NCBI GenBank assembly: GCA_001769535.1
Contig: MEOH01000001.1
Coordinates: forward strand, 62,001-126,000
Source of the DNA: Bacteroidetes bacterium GWF2_38_335
Lineage (GTDB): Bacteria > Bacteroidota > Bacteroidia > Bacteroidales > GWF2-38-335
Length of the DNA: 64,000 nucleotides
Direction: 5' to 3'
Part shown: positions 46,278 to 54,657 of the stretch, piece by piece
Layout: every line of letters starts with the position of its first letter
How positions within the stretch are numbered: the stretch's first letter is position 1
Position numbers and translations under genes: made by a program
Notes under the pieces: model-generated
What the model was told of the DNA's origin: nothing
Database searches by the model: none
The model's input: only the letters and a program-made list of their open reading frames with translations

Positions 46278-47090
46278 ATGCAATTCAGTACCCAGGAAAT
46301 ATTATTTGCATTCGGACTAACACTTTTCGCAGGGTTGGCAACCGGTATCGGAAGTATTTTGGCTTTTTTCACAAAGAGCACAAACAAGAAATTTCTTGCT
46401 GTGTCTCTTGGTTTTTCTGCAGGAGTAATGATTTATGTTTCCATGGTGGAGATTTTCTTCAAAGCAAAAAATGCCTTGATCCTGGATCATGGTGAGAAAA
46501 TAGGATATTGGATAACCATTGCAGCTTTTTTCGGAGGTATTCTTATTATTGCCATCATTGATAAGCTTATTCCTGAAGCCGAAAATCCACACGAAATGAA
46601 AGGCGTAGAAGCTATTCCTAAAGATAACGATCCAAATAAAAAGCTCATCAGAATGGGTCTTTTCACTGCACTGGCAATCGCCATCCATAATTTTCCTGAG
46701 GGAATGGCTACTTTTGCAGCCGGACTGGCCGATCCATCTATTGCTTTGCCCATCGCCGTTGCTATTGCAATTCATAATATCCCCGAAGGAATTGCCGTTT
46801 CTGTCCCCATTTATTTTGCAACCGGAAATAAAAAGAAGGCTTTCTGGCTTTCATTTTTATCAGGGCTCGCCGAACCGGCTGGTGCCATTATCGGATTTCT
46901 GATTCTGGCACCTTTCATGAACAACACTGTTATGGGAATATTATTTGCCTCGGTGGCCGGAATTATGGTTTTTATTTCTCTTGATGAATTATTACCTTCG
47001 GCCCGTGAACATGGCGAGCATCATTTGTCAATTTACGGACTTATTGCCGGAATGATCATAATGGCTGTTAGTCTTGTTTTGTTTGTATAA
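46278..47090 (+). CDS. zupT: ZIP-family zinc transporter
   Basis: 270 residues from the chosen ATG ([19 protein letters not shown]), which aligns with the usual ZupT start at helix 1. Upstream in-frame starts at 46254 (ATG) and 46173 (TTG) would add an unusual hydrophobic leader. Eight membrane helices are seen. The metal site is intact in helices 4 and 5: [12 protein letters not shown] and [11 protein letters not shown]. It imports Zn2+ (and perhaps Fe2+/Mn2+) across the inner membrane. The DUF4293 gene follows 15 nt later. Confidence 0.92.
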   Translation: MQFSTQEILFAFGLTLFAGLATGIGSILAFFTKSTNKKFLAVSLGFSAGVMIYVSMVEIFFKAKNALILDHGEKIGYWITIAAFFGGILIIAIIDKLIPEAENPHEMKGVEAIPKDNDPNKKLIRMGLFTALAIAIHNFPEGMATFAAGLADPSIALPIAVAIAIHNIPEGIAVSVPIYFATGNKKKAFWLSFLSGLAEPAGAIIGFLILAPFMNNTVMGILFASVAGIMVFISLDELLPSAREHGEHHLSIYGLIAGMIIMAVSLVLFV

Positions 47091-47105
47091 CTTAATTTTT
47101 TTCAT

Positions 47106-47516
47106 ATGATACAGAGAATTCAAACTGTTTATTTACTTTTTTCACTGATTGCTTCAGTGGTAATGTTTATTGTGCCGGTTATTGGCTTAAATAGCGCCTC
47201 ATTTAAAATTACAGACGAAGGTTTTACTTCTCTTGGAATACTTACCGGAGCAATTTGTGCCATTTCATTTGCTACAATTATTCTTTTCAAAAAACGCACC
47301 CTGCAAATCAGACTGTGCCTGTATAATATGATCCTGTTCTTTTTCTTTTACGGATTGCTTTATTACATCTTGCATTCCAATGAGATTTCAATCTCTGATG
47401 TCGATTTCGGATTCGGAGTCATCCTCCCGGCAATATGTTTCATCCTTACTTTCTTGGCTTTCAGAAGTATCAGAAGAGACGATGCTTTGATTAAATCCAT
47501 GGACAGATTGAGGTAG
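47106..47516 (+). CDS. DUF4293 four-helix membrane protein
   Basis: 136 residues beginning with the family's usual MIQRIQTVYLLFSLI, and four hydrophobic helices. DUF4293 is found in Bacteroidota and has no known role. It probably shares a transcript with zupT. Confidence 0.85.
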   Translation: MIQRIQTVYLLFSLIASVVMFIVPVIGLNSASFKITDEGFTSLGILTGAICAISFATIILFKKRTLQIRLCLYNMILFFFFYGLLYYILHSNEISISDVDFGFGVILPAICFILTFLAFRSIRRDDALIKSMDRLR

Positions 47517-47521
47517 GGTTG

Positions 47522-47586
47522 GAAGTCTTTAAAGTCGAAAGTCTTTAAAGTCGAAAGTCCTTAAAGTCGAAAGTCCTTAAAGTTCG
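47522..47586. repeat. 16-bp tandem repeat AAAGTCGAAAGTC(C/T)TT
   Basis: Three full units from 47531 with partial units on both sides, just after the DUF4293 stop. It belongs to a 620-bp non-coding gap (47517-48136) that also has imperfect GC-rich palindromes (near 47628-47655, 47710-47735, 47850-47910). No gene seen in the gap. Confidence 0.85.
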
Positions 47587-47984
47587 GAGTTGAAATTCTG
47601 AAGTGGGAAGTCAGAAGACGGAAGACCGCCCTCCTTCGCTAAAGCTACAGAGGGTAAAAAGTCGGAAGTATTGATTAACCCTTTGAATCCAAAAAAGCAA
47701 ACAGCCTGACCACCTTTGCTGAAGCTTTGGTGGTTAAAAAAGGCCAGCTCAATTCAGCCCCGGCTTTGTGCCTCCCTTAGGTCGCCGAAGGCTTGCCGTA
47801 GGTGAAACGCTATAGCTTCAGCGACACGCGGTCAAGTCGGAGGGTTAATAAGCCTGGAGGGCTTATATTATGGTAGCCCCGGGCAATTGCCTAGGGGCCC
47901 GCCGGCCACAAACACATCAGAACGAAAAACCCCATTCCGGCGGAAATGAATGATTAAATTAATTAAAAGGTAAGATTATAAAGC

Positions 47985-48032
47985 CCATCAAGTCGAAAGT
48001 CCATCAAGTCAAAAGTCCATCAAGTCAAAACC
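47985..48032. repeat. Second 16-bp tandem repeat, CCATCAAGTC(G/A)AAAGT
   Basis: Three units at 47985-48000, 48001-48016 and 48017-48032. The unit length and the AAGTCGAAAGTCC core are shared with the array at 47522, about 400 bp away, so the two probably derive from one another. Confidence 0.85.
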
Positions 48033-48094
48033 CATAATCCACAAACTAAATAAGTTCTTTTGTTATAAACTGCTTAGTTTAATTCTATTTTTTG

Positions 48095-48102
48095 TAATTT
48101 TG
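48095..48102 (+). promoter_or_regulatory. -7 promoter element of the 48137 gene
   Basis: TAATTTTG, 34 nt before the start codon; no -33 TTG at the right distance. Confidence 0.45.
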
Positions 48103-48136
48103 CAATAATAAAAATACAATTACCGTTTTCTTTTAG

Positions 48137-49399
48137 ATGAGGTTTTTAAAACAAATATCAATCGTTTTCCTGATTTTTTCCGCAATGAATTTATCTGCGG
48201 CAAAATTGCTTATCCCCATGGATGATTCACAAAAAAATCACCTCAAAGCATACGGTATCGCATATTGGTCACTTCAAAATGCTGTCGAAGTGCAGTGGCT
48301 CCTCAATTATCGCGGTGGCAGTTTCATGATAGACAATCTGAAAGACATCGAAAACGAATGCATCATTCGCGGCGTAAGTTATGAAGTGATTGCTGACGCC
48401 CAGGCCAGTGGCATTCTCAATGAAATAAGTCAGGCCGATGTAAACATGGATGCAGTCAAACTTGAAAAAGCTCCGAAAATTGCAGTCTACACTCCGCCCG
48501 GCAAACAACCCTGGGACGATGCCGTTACCCTTGTACTTACCTATGCTGAAATTCCCTATGATGCAATTTATGACAAGGAAATTATTGACGGCAAGCTGGC
48601 CGATTATGACTGGCTTCACTTGCACCATGAGGATTTTACAGGACAATACGGGAAATTTTATGGTGCTTACAGATATGCTGCATGGTATCAGGAACAGCAA
48701 GCCGAATCAGAAGAAATGGCCAAAACTTTCGGCTTTGAAAAAGTATCTGAATTAAAACTTTATGTTGCCAAAACAATAAAAGCTTACGTTCAGAATGGCG
48801 GTTTCTTATTTGCTATGTGCTCCGCATCTGATACTTATGATATTGCTTTGGCTGCCGAAGGCGTGGATATCTGCGACGGAGTATTCGACGGTGACCCAAT
48901 GGACCCTCAGGCCCAGTCGAAACTTGATTACAGCAAAACTTTTGCTTTCAAAGATTTTACCATCACTAAAAACCCCCTTGAATACGAACATTCGGATATT
49001 GATGTGTCACATACCAGAAAAGTTGCTGAAAACGATGACTATTTTGCTCTGTTTGAATTCTCTGCAAAATGGGATCCTGTTCCTACCATGCTTTGCCAAA
49101 ATCACACCAGTTTAATCAAGGGTTTCATGGGACAGTCTACTGCCTATAATAAAGATAAGGTCAAATCGAATGTCTTAATCATGGGCGAAAACAAAGCAGC
49201 CAATGAAACCCGTTATCTACACGGCGAATTTGGTCAGGGCACATGGACTTTCTATGGCGGTCACGATCCTGAGGATTTCAGACATTATGTGTATGATGAA
49301 CAGACTGAGTTGGAACTTTTCCCCAACTCTCCGGGCTACCGCCTGATACTGAATAATGTGCTTTTTCCTGCCGCTAAAAAGAAAAAACTTAAAACCTGA
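48137..49399 (+). CDS. Secreted Bacteroidota protein, often labelled 'asparagine synthetase B', function unknown
   Basis: 420 residues with signal peptide (IVFLIFSAMNLSAA). After LLIPMDDSQKNHLKAYGIAYW come KIAVYTPPGKQPWDDAVTL, the block YDWLHLHHEDFTGQYG and VQNGGFLFAMCSASDT, and near the end GQGTWTFYGGHDPEDFRH. The Cys/His arrangement and 'GG' turns recall the glutamine-amidotransferase/ThuA-like flavodoxin fold. No ATP-pyrophosphatase domain of a real asparagine synthetase is present, so that name is not supported. The GT-C-like membrane gene follows 2 nt later. Confidence 0.75.
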   Translation: MRFLKQISIVFLIFSAMNLSAAKLLIPMDDSQKNHLKAYGIAYWSLQNAVEVQWLLNYRGGSFMIDNLKDIENECIIRGVSYEVIADAQASGILNEISQADVNMDAVKLEKAPKIAVYTPPGKQPWDDAVTLVLTYAEIPYDAIYDKEIIDGKLADYDWLHLHHEDFTGQYGKFYGAYRYAAWYQEQQAESEEMAKTFGFEKVSELKLYVAKTIKAYVQNGGFLFAMCSASDTYDIALAAEGVDICDGVFDGDPMDPQAQSKLDYSKTFAFKDFTITKNPLEYEHSDIDVSHTRKVAENDDYFALFEFSAKWDPVPTMLCQNHTSLIKGFMGQSTAYNKDKVKSNVLIMGENKAANETRYLHGEFGQGTWTFYGGHDPEDFRHYVYDEQTELELFPNSPGYRLILNNVLFPAAKKKKLKT

Positions 49400-49401
49400 C
49401 C

Positions 49402-50859
49402 GTGCAAGAAATTACCGGTAAAAAATATTTACTGCCTCTTACCTTAACAACCTTATCGGTTGCGTCATTCTTTCTGAGGTTTTTTTCCCTGCAACAAACA
49501 GAATTTGCCAACGGGTGGGATGGCTATTTTTATCTTGTCCAGCTGAAATCCTTTTTCGAGGAGGGCAGCATGCATTCGTCCGATTATTCGCTCATTTATC
49601 CATTAATGTTTGTGATACAATGGCTTACGGGCGATTACGTTCTGACTTACAAAATAACCTCTGCCCTGCTTTGTGCACTGTTCACTCTGGCTGTTTCTGT
49701 TTTTGTATTAAGATATTCCAAAAACAAAACTCTTTCTTTAATGGCCGGGGCTTTCACCGTTTTTAGTCCGCAACTCACCTTTTTCGTATCGCAGTACCCG
49801 AAAAACCTTTTGGGGGTTGATATGCTGATTTTATACATGGCTTTTTTCAGGCACCGCTATAAGGCGCTACCGGCCGGACTGTTCATCCTTAACCTTTTCG
49901 GGCATCGTGTTACTTTTATTCTTTCAGTTGTTTTTACCATTTGCATGTTTCTTTCACAAAAACACCTGAAATGGCTCTTATATGGTTTCCTTGGAATTGT
50001 GACATTGGGTACCATTACCGTTCTGATTCCCGGATTGATTAACCTGCATGATTTTGAAAGGTTTTCAGGAGAGTTTTCTTTGACTCCGCAATTTGCACCG
50101 CTCTCATTTATCAACGAGTTCACAAATGAAAAGCTCACCATGCTATGGAAAGCAGAAATTATGTTTGCAGTTCTGTTTTACGCTTTTTCGGTTTTTCTTT
50201 TAGTGCGGATGTTTCTGAAAAAAGAACATAACCGCATCCATTTTTCACTGATTATTTTATTTGCAATTCTATTGTTTCCCTTTTTCAGATGGTCACTCGA
50301 AGGGTTCAGCTTCAGGATGTACCTGCTTTTTGTAATTATGGTTCCGCTTCTGTTTATCAATCTTCCGGGAAGGTTAAATACTGCTTTTATGGTTACCATT
50401 CCTTCACTGCTTGTGTTATCTTTTTTTTCAACCCAAAGCTACGATCCGCAAAAGCACGATCCACCTTATGCAAAATATGAGGTTGTGGCGCAGAAAGTCA
50501 GCCAATCCGGATTTGATATTGAATTGATCATCGGCCACAAAGCCCTTGCCGAATATGTTACCTATTCATCGGGAATTGATGTGATGCCCTGGATTCCCGA
50601 TTACAAAATAGAAAAGGAAAAATTGTGGAGAATTGCTGCAGATGTCCGTGAACTGGAGCTAGAATACTACATCGGCGAAGAAAACATGAAATATGTGAAG
50701 CGTCTTAACATGGGATATTTTCTTATCCGCGAGGACCTTTGGCAGCTTTTCTTAAAGCTTGTTATTGAAAAAGACAATGACACAGAGCTGTACAACAGGG
50801 TAAACACCTGGAAAAATCCCAGTGAGGTTCGGCCTTATTATTTGGGGAAGAATCGGTAA
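49402..50859 (+). CDS. Multi-pass membrane protein, GT-C glycosyltransferase-like
   Basis: 485 residues starting at GTG, 2 nt after the previous stop, so translation is coupled. It has about ten membrane helices in the first ~330 residues and a C-terminal soluble domain. The first outer loop contains GWDGYFYLVQLKSFFEEG, placed like the catalytic Asp loop of GT-C enzymes (ArnT/PMT type). SQYPKNLLGVDMLILYMAFF also fits that fold. The likely donor is a polyprenyl-phosphate sugar and the acceptor an envelope lipid or protein. No strict family match is claimed. Confidence 0.65.
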   Translation: MQEITGKKYLLPLTLTTLSVASFFLRFFSLQQTEFANGWDGYFYLVQLKSFFEEGSMHSSDYSLIYPLMFVIQWLTGDYVLTYKITSALLCALFTLAVSVFVLRYSKNKTLSLMAGAFTVFSPQLTFFVSQYPKNLLGVDMLILYMAFFRHRYKALPAGLFILNLFGHRVTFILSVVFTICMFLSQKHLKWLLYGFLGIVTLGTITVLIPGLINLHDFERFSGEFSLTPQFAPLSFINEFTNEKLTMLWKAEIMFAVLFYAFSVFLLVRMFLKKEHNRIHFSLIILFAILLFPFFRWSLEGFSFRMYLLFVIMVPLLFINLPGRLNTAFMVTIPSLLVLSFFSTQSYDPQKHDPPYAKYEVVAQKVSQSGFDIELIIGHKALAEYVTYSSGIDVMPWIPDYKIEKEKLWRIAADVRELELEYYIGEENMKYVKRLNMGYFLIREDLWQLFLKLVIEKDNDTELYNRVNTWKNPSEVRPYYLGKNR

Positions 50860-50899
50860 GTTTATTGAAAACTGAGTTAAATCAATTTAAGCCACCATT

Positions 50900-51496
50900 T
50901 TATGTTCTTGCAAAAACAATCAAAGAATTAATTTCACCTTTATCCGCCTGTCTTACAGCCGTTAAATAATTAGTTCTGGCCACTCCTCTTTTGTTCAAAT
51001 CATATCTATTCCATGAAAAAACCGGTTTGCCAAAAATTTGGCTTATTATTATATCTGCAATCAATCTCGAGTGCCTGCCATTACCATTTGGAAAACAATG
51101 TATAGTCACAATTCTATGTTTAAATCTAATGGCAAATTCATCATCAGTATATGTTTTGTTCTTTAGCCAAAAGAGACTATCATCCAATAACTGCCTTAAA
51201 CAAATTGCTATTTGATACTTTTCAACGCCAATATTCTTATTGGTTTTTCTAAATTCACCTGCCCATTCCCATACATCGGAAAACATTTTTTTATGGAGTT
51301 CCCTGACAAAATGTTCAGAAAGAATATATTCCGGATTCCATTTTTTTCCAAAAGTCAACTGAATTGCTTTTTCAATATTAAATTGCTCAAATTCATCTAA
51401 CTCACCCCTGGTTGTAATTGATTTTATCAATAATCCTTCTTTTTCATCTTCATCAATTGGTGTTTGTCCTTCAATATATTCAATTTTTAATCCCAT
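50900..51496 (-). CDS. Fic-domain protein ('mobile mystery protein B' type)
   Basis: 198 residues. The Fic core reads HCFPNGNGRHSR (residues 133-144): catalytic His and the GNGR anion hole are kept, but the usual acidic residue (D/E) before GNGR is Asn. KMFSDVWEWAGEFRKTNKNIG is the conserved Fic-flap region. Most Fic proteins transfer AMP to a target; the Asn may change or weaken Mg-ATP binding. Its first codons overlap the HTH gene by 10 nt. The pair has the layout of a toxin-antitoxin or conflict module carried on mobile DNA. Confidence 0.85.
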   Translation of the reverse strand: MGLKIEYIEGQTPIDEDEKEGLLIKSITTRGELDEFEQFNIEKAIQLTFGKKWNPEYILSEHFVRELHKKMFSDVWEWAGEFRKTNKNIGVEKYQIAICLRQLLDDSLFWLKNKTYTDDEFAIRFKHRIVTIHCFPNGNGRHSRLIADIIISQIFGKPVFSWNRYDLNKRGVARTNYLTAVRQADKGEINSLIVFART

Positions 51497-51951
51497 AAGT
51501 ACTTTGGCATTTTAATTTTAATTTCATCTGCTCTGTTTTTTATTGCCTTTTTCAGTCTTGATTTTGAATTTTTCTGATTTTCAAGCTGCATTGTTTGTGA
51601 AGTTCGCATAACAATTTCTGTTGCAATCTCCAGTGCTCTGGCCTCAATCATTTCCTCAATGGTTTTTTCCTTGGGGACAAACCCATAAACGAGCTTCATA
51701 TCAATTGCAGCCCCGGCTTCCCTAAGCCCTTTTAATGTAATTGATCCGTTGGCTTCGCGTGCTTCTAACTCTTTTACACTTTGCGGAGATATTTTTAACC
51801 GATTACCCAATTGTCTCAATGACATTTTTAAGGCAGTCCGTATGGTATGCACCCAACCCTTTTGAGGCATTTGCACTGATCTCAAAGGATAAAACACAGC
51901 TAATTTTCTATCAACCTGTTCAATCAGTAATTTTTGTTTTAAAATATCCAT
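51487..51951 (-). CDS. HTH regulator ('mobile mystery protein A' type), partner of the Fic protein
   Basis: 154 residues. An XRE-like helix-turn-helix lies at about residues 35-75 (WVHTIRTALKMSLRQLGNRL...ISPQSVKELEAREANG), with a basic C-terminal tail. It is the first gene of the pair and probably represses its own promoter (51978-52008). It is the candidate antitoxin/regulator of the Fic protein; direct inhibition cannot be judged from sequence. Confidence 0.85.
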   Translation of the reverse strand: MDILKQKLLIEQVDRKLAVFYPLRSVQMPQKGWVHTIRTALKMSLRQLGNRLKISPQSVKELEAREANGSITLKGLREAGAAIDMKLVYGFVPKEKTIEEMIEARALEIATEIVMRTSQTMQLENQKNSKSRLKKAIKNRADEIKIKMPKYLWD

Positions 51952-51977
51952 CAGGTTATATCTTTAATTTTATTTGT

Positions 51978-52008
51978 CAAATATAAGGTTATAATATGAT
52001 ATTTGCAA
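51978..52008 (-). promoter_or_regulatory. Promoter of the HTH-Fic operon
   Basis: On the minus strand, TTG (52006-52008), 20 nt, TATATTTG (51978-51985) match the consensus fully, 27 nt before the start of the HTH gene. Confidence 0.65.
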
Positions 52009-52117
52009 GTATTATTTAAGGTTAATACCTGATTTTTTTCAATTTATCAGAAACCTGTTTCATATTTTCAGATATGCGTTGGAAATAGTTGACCACATTC
52101 ATTGTTTTGGTAATATT

Positions 52118-52146
52118 TTGAAAACTACAATTTTATTTTAATTTTG
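52118..52146 (+). promoter_or_regulatory. Promoter of the GldM-like lipoprotein pair
   Basis: TTG (52118-52120), 18 nt, TAATTTTG (52139-52146). The -7 box contains the TTG that would otherwise open a longer frame at 52144, which fixes the first gene's start at the ATG 52168. Confidence 0.5.
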
Positions 52147-52167
52147 TCAGATACAAACAGAAACCAT

Positions 52168-53196
52168 ATGAAATCAATTATCGTGTCAGTGTTATTCGCT
52201 TTTTTAATAATACTACTTAATGGTTGTGGAAATAATTGCCGCACACCAAAAGAAACGCTGGACGCTTTTGTTGCCATGGATAAAGGACTAAATGATGCTT
52301 TGGTGCAAATTGAACAGCAAAATGAAATGATTTATCAGGAGTTTGAAAAACAATACCAATTATCAAAAAAAAAGGTTGAGAAATGGAAGAAATTAGCCGA
52401 TGCAGTAAAACTTAAGTCAGAAAAACTCAGCAATGGTATAAACGATATTAAGGTTAAAATCATTAAGGAAGCAGATGAAAATATGTCTTTATTTCTTAAA
52501 GATGGTATAATGAAGGTTGATGCAATTAAAATTGCTTCAAAAGACAACATAGATTTTCCAAAGAAAGTTTTGTTTGATGATGCTGCTGGTAGTTTACTCA
52601 GAAAAAAAATGGAAAATTACCATGAATTTTTAGAAAAAATATTGCTTGATAATAAAGCAGATGAAGAAATTATTCAGAAAATAAAGTTATTACTTAATAC
52701 CGGGAACCATATTTCTGAGGATGGTGAAGAAATAACATGGGAAGAATATTTGTTTGAGGGAATGCCTTTGATATCAGTTATTGCAATGCTTACAAAAATT
52801 CAACTTGATGTTAGAATTGCTGAGAATTTAGTAACATTATTTTTTATGAGACAAATATCAGGAGATGATCATTTCAGTTTTAAATTAGAAGCATTAGTTC
52901 TGTCCAAAGCCACAGAAATTATCGAAGGAAGCGATTATCAGGCTGAAATTTTTCCGGCTGTTTTTGACACTTTGGTAAGACCAGATATATATATTGGTGA
53001 TTACAACCCCGAGACCTTCGAATTAGGTAAAAACGCAATTAAAATAAATATTCTTAATAATGGCAGGGGAAGGTATATTATTAAAGATCCATCCTTAGGG
53101 GAACACACTTATAAAGGATTTATCAAATTGTCAACACCACTTGTAGACAAATACTATCCTTTTGAAGGGAAATATAGAGTTTTGCCAAGAAAATAG
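52168..53196 (+). CDS. GldM/PorM-like lipoprotein A (D1-D2 half only)
   Basis: 342 residues from the ATG at 52168. The lipoprotein signal ends in LLNGC (Cys20). The rest follows the first two periplasmic domains of GldM/PorM, the T9SS/gliding motor protein: D1 starts LDAFVAMDKGLNDAL and continues IYQEFEKQY ... VEKWKKLADAVKLKSEKLSN; D2 follows the block WEEYLFEGMPLISVIAMLTK (W191) and LDVRIAENLV, then EALVLSKATEIIEGSDYQAE. True GldM is ~520 residues with an N-terminal membrane helix that contacts GldL, plus D3-D4; both are missing here. It heads a two-gene operon, 6 nt before a paralogue. I infer a periplasmic-face lipoprotein that could bind GldM or its partners. Confidence 0.7.
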   Translation: MKSIIVSVLFAFLIILLNGCGNNCRTPKETLDAFVAMDKGLNDALVQIEQQNEMIYQEFEKQYQLSKKKVEKWKKLADAVKLKSEKLSNGINDIKVKIIKEADENMSLFLKDGIMKVDAIKIASKDNIDFPKKVLFDDAAGSLLRKKMENYHEFLEKILLDNKADEEIIQKIKLLLNTGNHISEDGEEITWEEYLFEGMPLISVIAMLTKIQLDVRIAENLVTLFFMRQISGDDHFSFKLEALVLSKATEIIEGSDYQAEIFPAVFDTLVRPDIYIGDYNPETFELGKNAIKINILNNGRGRYIIKDPSLGEHTYKGFIKLSTPLVDKYYPFEGKYRVLPRK

Positions 53197-53202
53197 AATA
53201 AC

Positions 53203-54225
53203 ATGAAAAACTTAACAGCAATAATGTTTGCAGCTGGCATAGCCATTTTCTCTCATTCATGCACTCCAAAGGAAGAAAAAAAGCAGGATGAAATGGTGGA
53301 TGCATTTGTTATTGTCAATGATGGCTTTGAACCAAGCAACGAAGTCACCGATTATAGCAATGATCTGATTTATTCGGAATTTGAAAAACAATACGCAATC
53401 AATAAAACCAAAATCAAGCCATGGAGAGACAAAGCAATGATAGTAAAAAGCCATGCCGATGAGTTGATTAATTTTATGGAAGATTGCAAAATAAGGATTT
53501 TGGAAACCGCATCAGAACAGGAAGCCATAGTTAAGAAAAATGGAGCGAGAACCATAAACTTATCCAAAGTTGATAAAAAAGACAACCAGATAACTCCAAC
53601 CCAAATAATGATTGACGAAGAAAGGGGAATCCAATTAAAACAAAAGATTCATGATTTTAGTGATTTTTTAATAAAGATGATAGAGGGGGAAAGGGGGAAT
53701 GAAAGTGTAACCTTAATTAGTGGTCTTCTTAATGTAGAGGACCATATGGGAGAAGAGGGAGATTTTCATTCATGGGAGTCCAATAATTTTGAGTATCTTC
53801 CTTTAATGGCCGTCATTACCATCCTTTCAAAGATTCAGGGAGATGTTCGTAATGCCGAAAACATTGTGCTAAGGTGGTTGTTGAGCAATATTTCCATGGA
53901 TGATAATCAAACCCTGATTGGCTTTTGTGCGGTGGTATGTCCGTCGGATGCAAAATTGAATTATGGTGAGGATTTTAAAGCAGAGGTATTTTTGCCATTA
54001 AGCCAGTTGAATCAAAATGTTGAGATTTATCTGGGAGAGTTCGAAAAAAGCACCCTGGAACCAAAGCCGGGGGCAAAGAAATTAAAAGTTACTGACCAGG
54101 GAATAGGAAAAGTATTCATCAAAAAACCTGCTGTGGGAAAGCACAGTTTCAAGGGTTTTATCAGAGCAAATGTGGATGGTAAAATCGGGGTGTGGGATTT
54201 TTCAGTTGATTTTTTGGTGGAATAG
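53203..54225 (+). CDS. GldM/PorM-like lipoprotein B (D1-D2 half only)
   Basis: 340 residues. The signal peptide ends at IFSHSC (Cys20, a slightly unusual lipobox). D1 reads VDAFVIVNDGFEPSNEV, LIYSEFEKQYAINKTKIKPW and KSHADELINFMED; D2 has WESNNFEYLPLMAVITILSK (W191, same position as in A) and GDVRNAENIVLRWLLSN, very close to GldM wording. The chain ends at the close of D2 (GVWDFSVDFLVE). It differs from A across much of its length, so the duplication is not recent. Same operon and probably a heteromeric partner. Confidence 0.72.
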   Translation: MKNLTAIMFAAGIAIFSHSCTPKEEKKQDEMVDAFVIVNDGFEPSNEVTDYSNDLIYSEFEKQYAINKTKIKPWRDKAMIVKSHADELINFMEDCKIRILETASEQEAIVKKNGARTINLSKVDKKDNQITPTQIMIDEERGIQLKQKIHDFSDFLIKMIEGERGNESVTLISGLLNVEDHMGEEGDFHSWESNNFEYLPLMAVITILSKIQGDVRNAENIVLRWLLSNISMDDNQTLIGFCAVVCPSDAKLNYGEDFKAEVFLPLSQLNQNVEIYLGEFEKSTLEPKPGAKKLKVTDQGIGKVFIKKPAVGKHSFKGFIRANVDGKIGVWDFSVDFLVE

Positions 54226-54487
54226 AGAATATTTCATAACGAAGATATTAGAGGTTTCAAATCCGTAAATTTTTTATAACGATACTAACACAAACCCTGG
54301 CTGCTGATAAACTTATAACAAATTGATTTATATATCTTTTTTTGGGAATTTATTCAATTAGGCGCAGGGTTTAGCAACATTCCATTTTTTTTCTTGCATA
54401 AAAAAATCGTTTTCATTTCCACCGCAACAGCATCATCTTTCTTAATAGCCCTTTGGGCGGCGGTTATTACCGGTTTACACCTTATTT

Positions 54488-54592
54488 CTACAGAGAGTAC
54501 GGTGCTCTGCACCTTGTAAGCATTTTATTGGTGCAGAGCACCTTGCCCTCTGTAGAACATATCAAGCAAAATAAAAAAAGGTGCAGAGCACC
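54488..54592. repeat. REP-like inverted repeat with GGTGCAGAGCACC core
   Basis: Arms at 54488-54513 and 54530-54555 (26 nt, few mismatches) both contain the self-complementary GGTGC(A/T)(G/C)AGCACC-type core. A third core copy sits at 54580-54592. It lies in the 432-bp non-coding gap 54226-54657 between convergent units and looks like a multicopy genomic palindrome. A 76-codon frame through it is not credible. Nothing else was seen in the gap. Confidence 0.8.
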
Positions 54593-54657
54593 GTGCCATT
54601 TTATTTTATTATTTATTTTTGATTTTGCCTGCAGGCCTTATTATTCCTTTTTTTCTT

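Noticed and set aside
47522-48032. CRISPR array
   Set aside because: Repeat units are contiguous 16-mers with no unique spacers and no cas genes nearby.
52144-52144. TTG start for GldM-like lipoprotein A
   Set aside because: It lies inside the -7 box TAATTTTG; the ATG at 52168 gives a proper lipoprotein signal.
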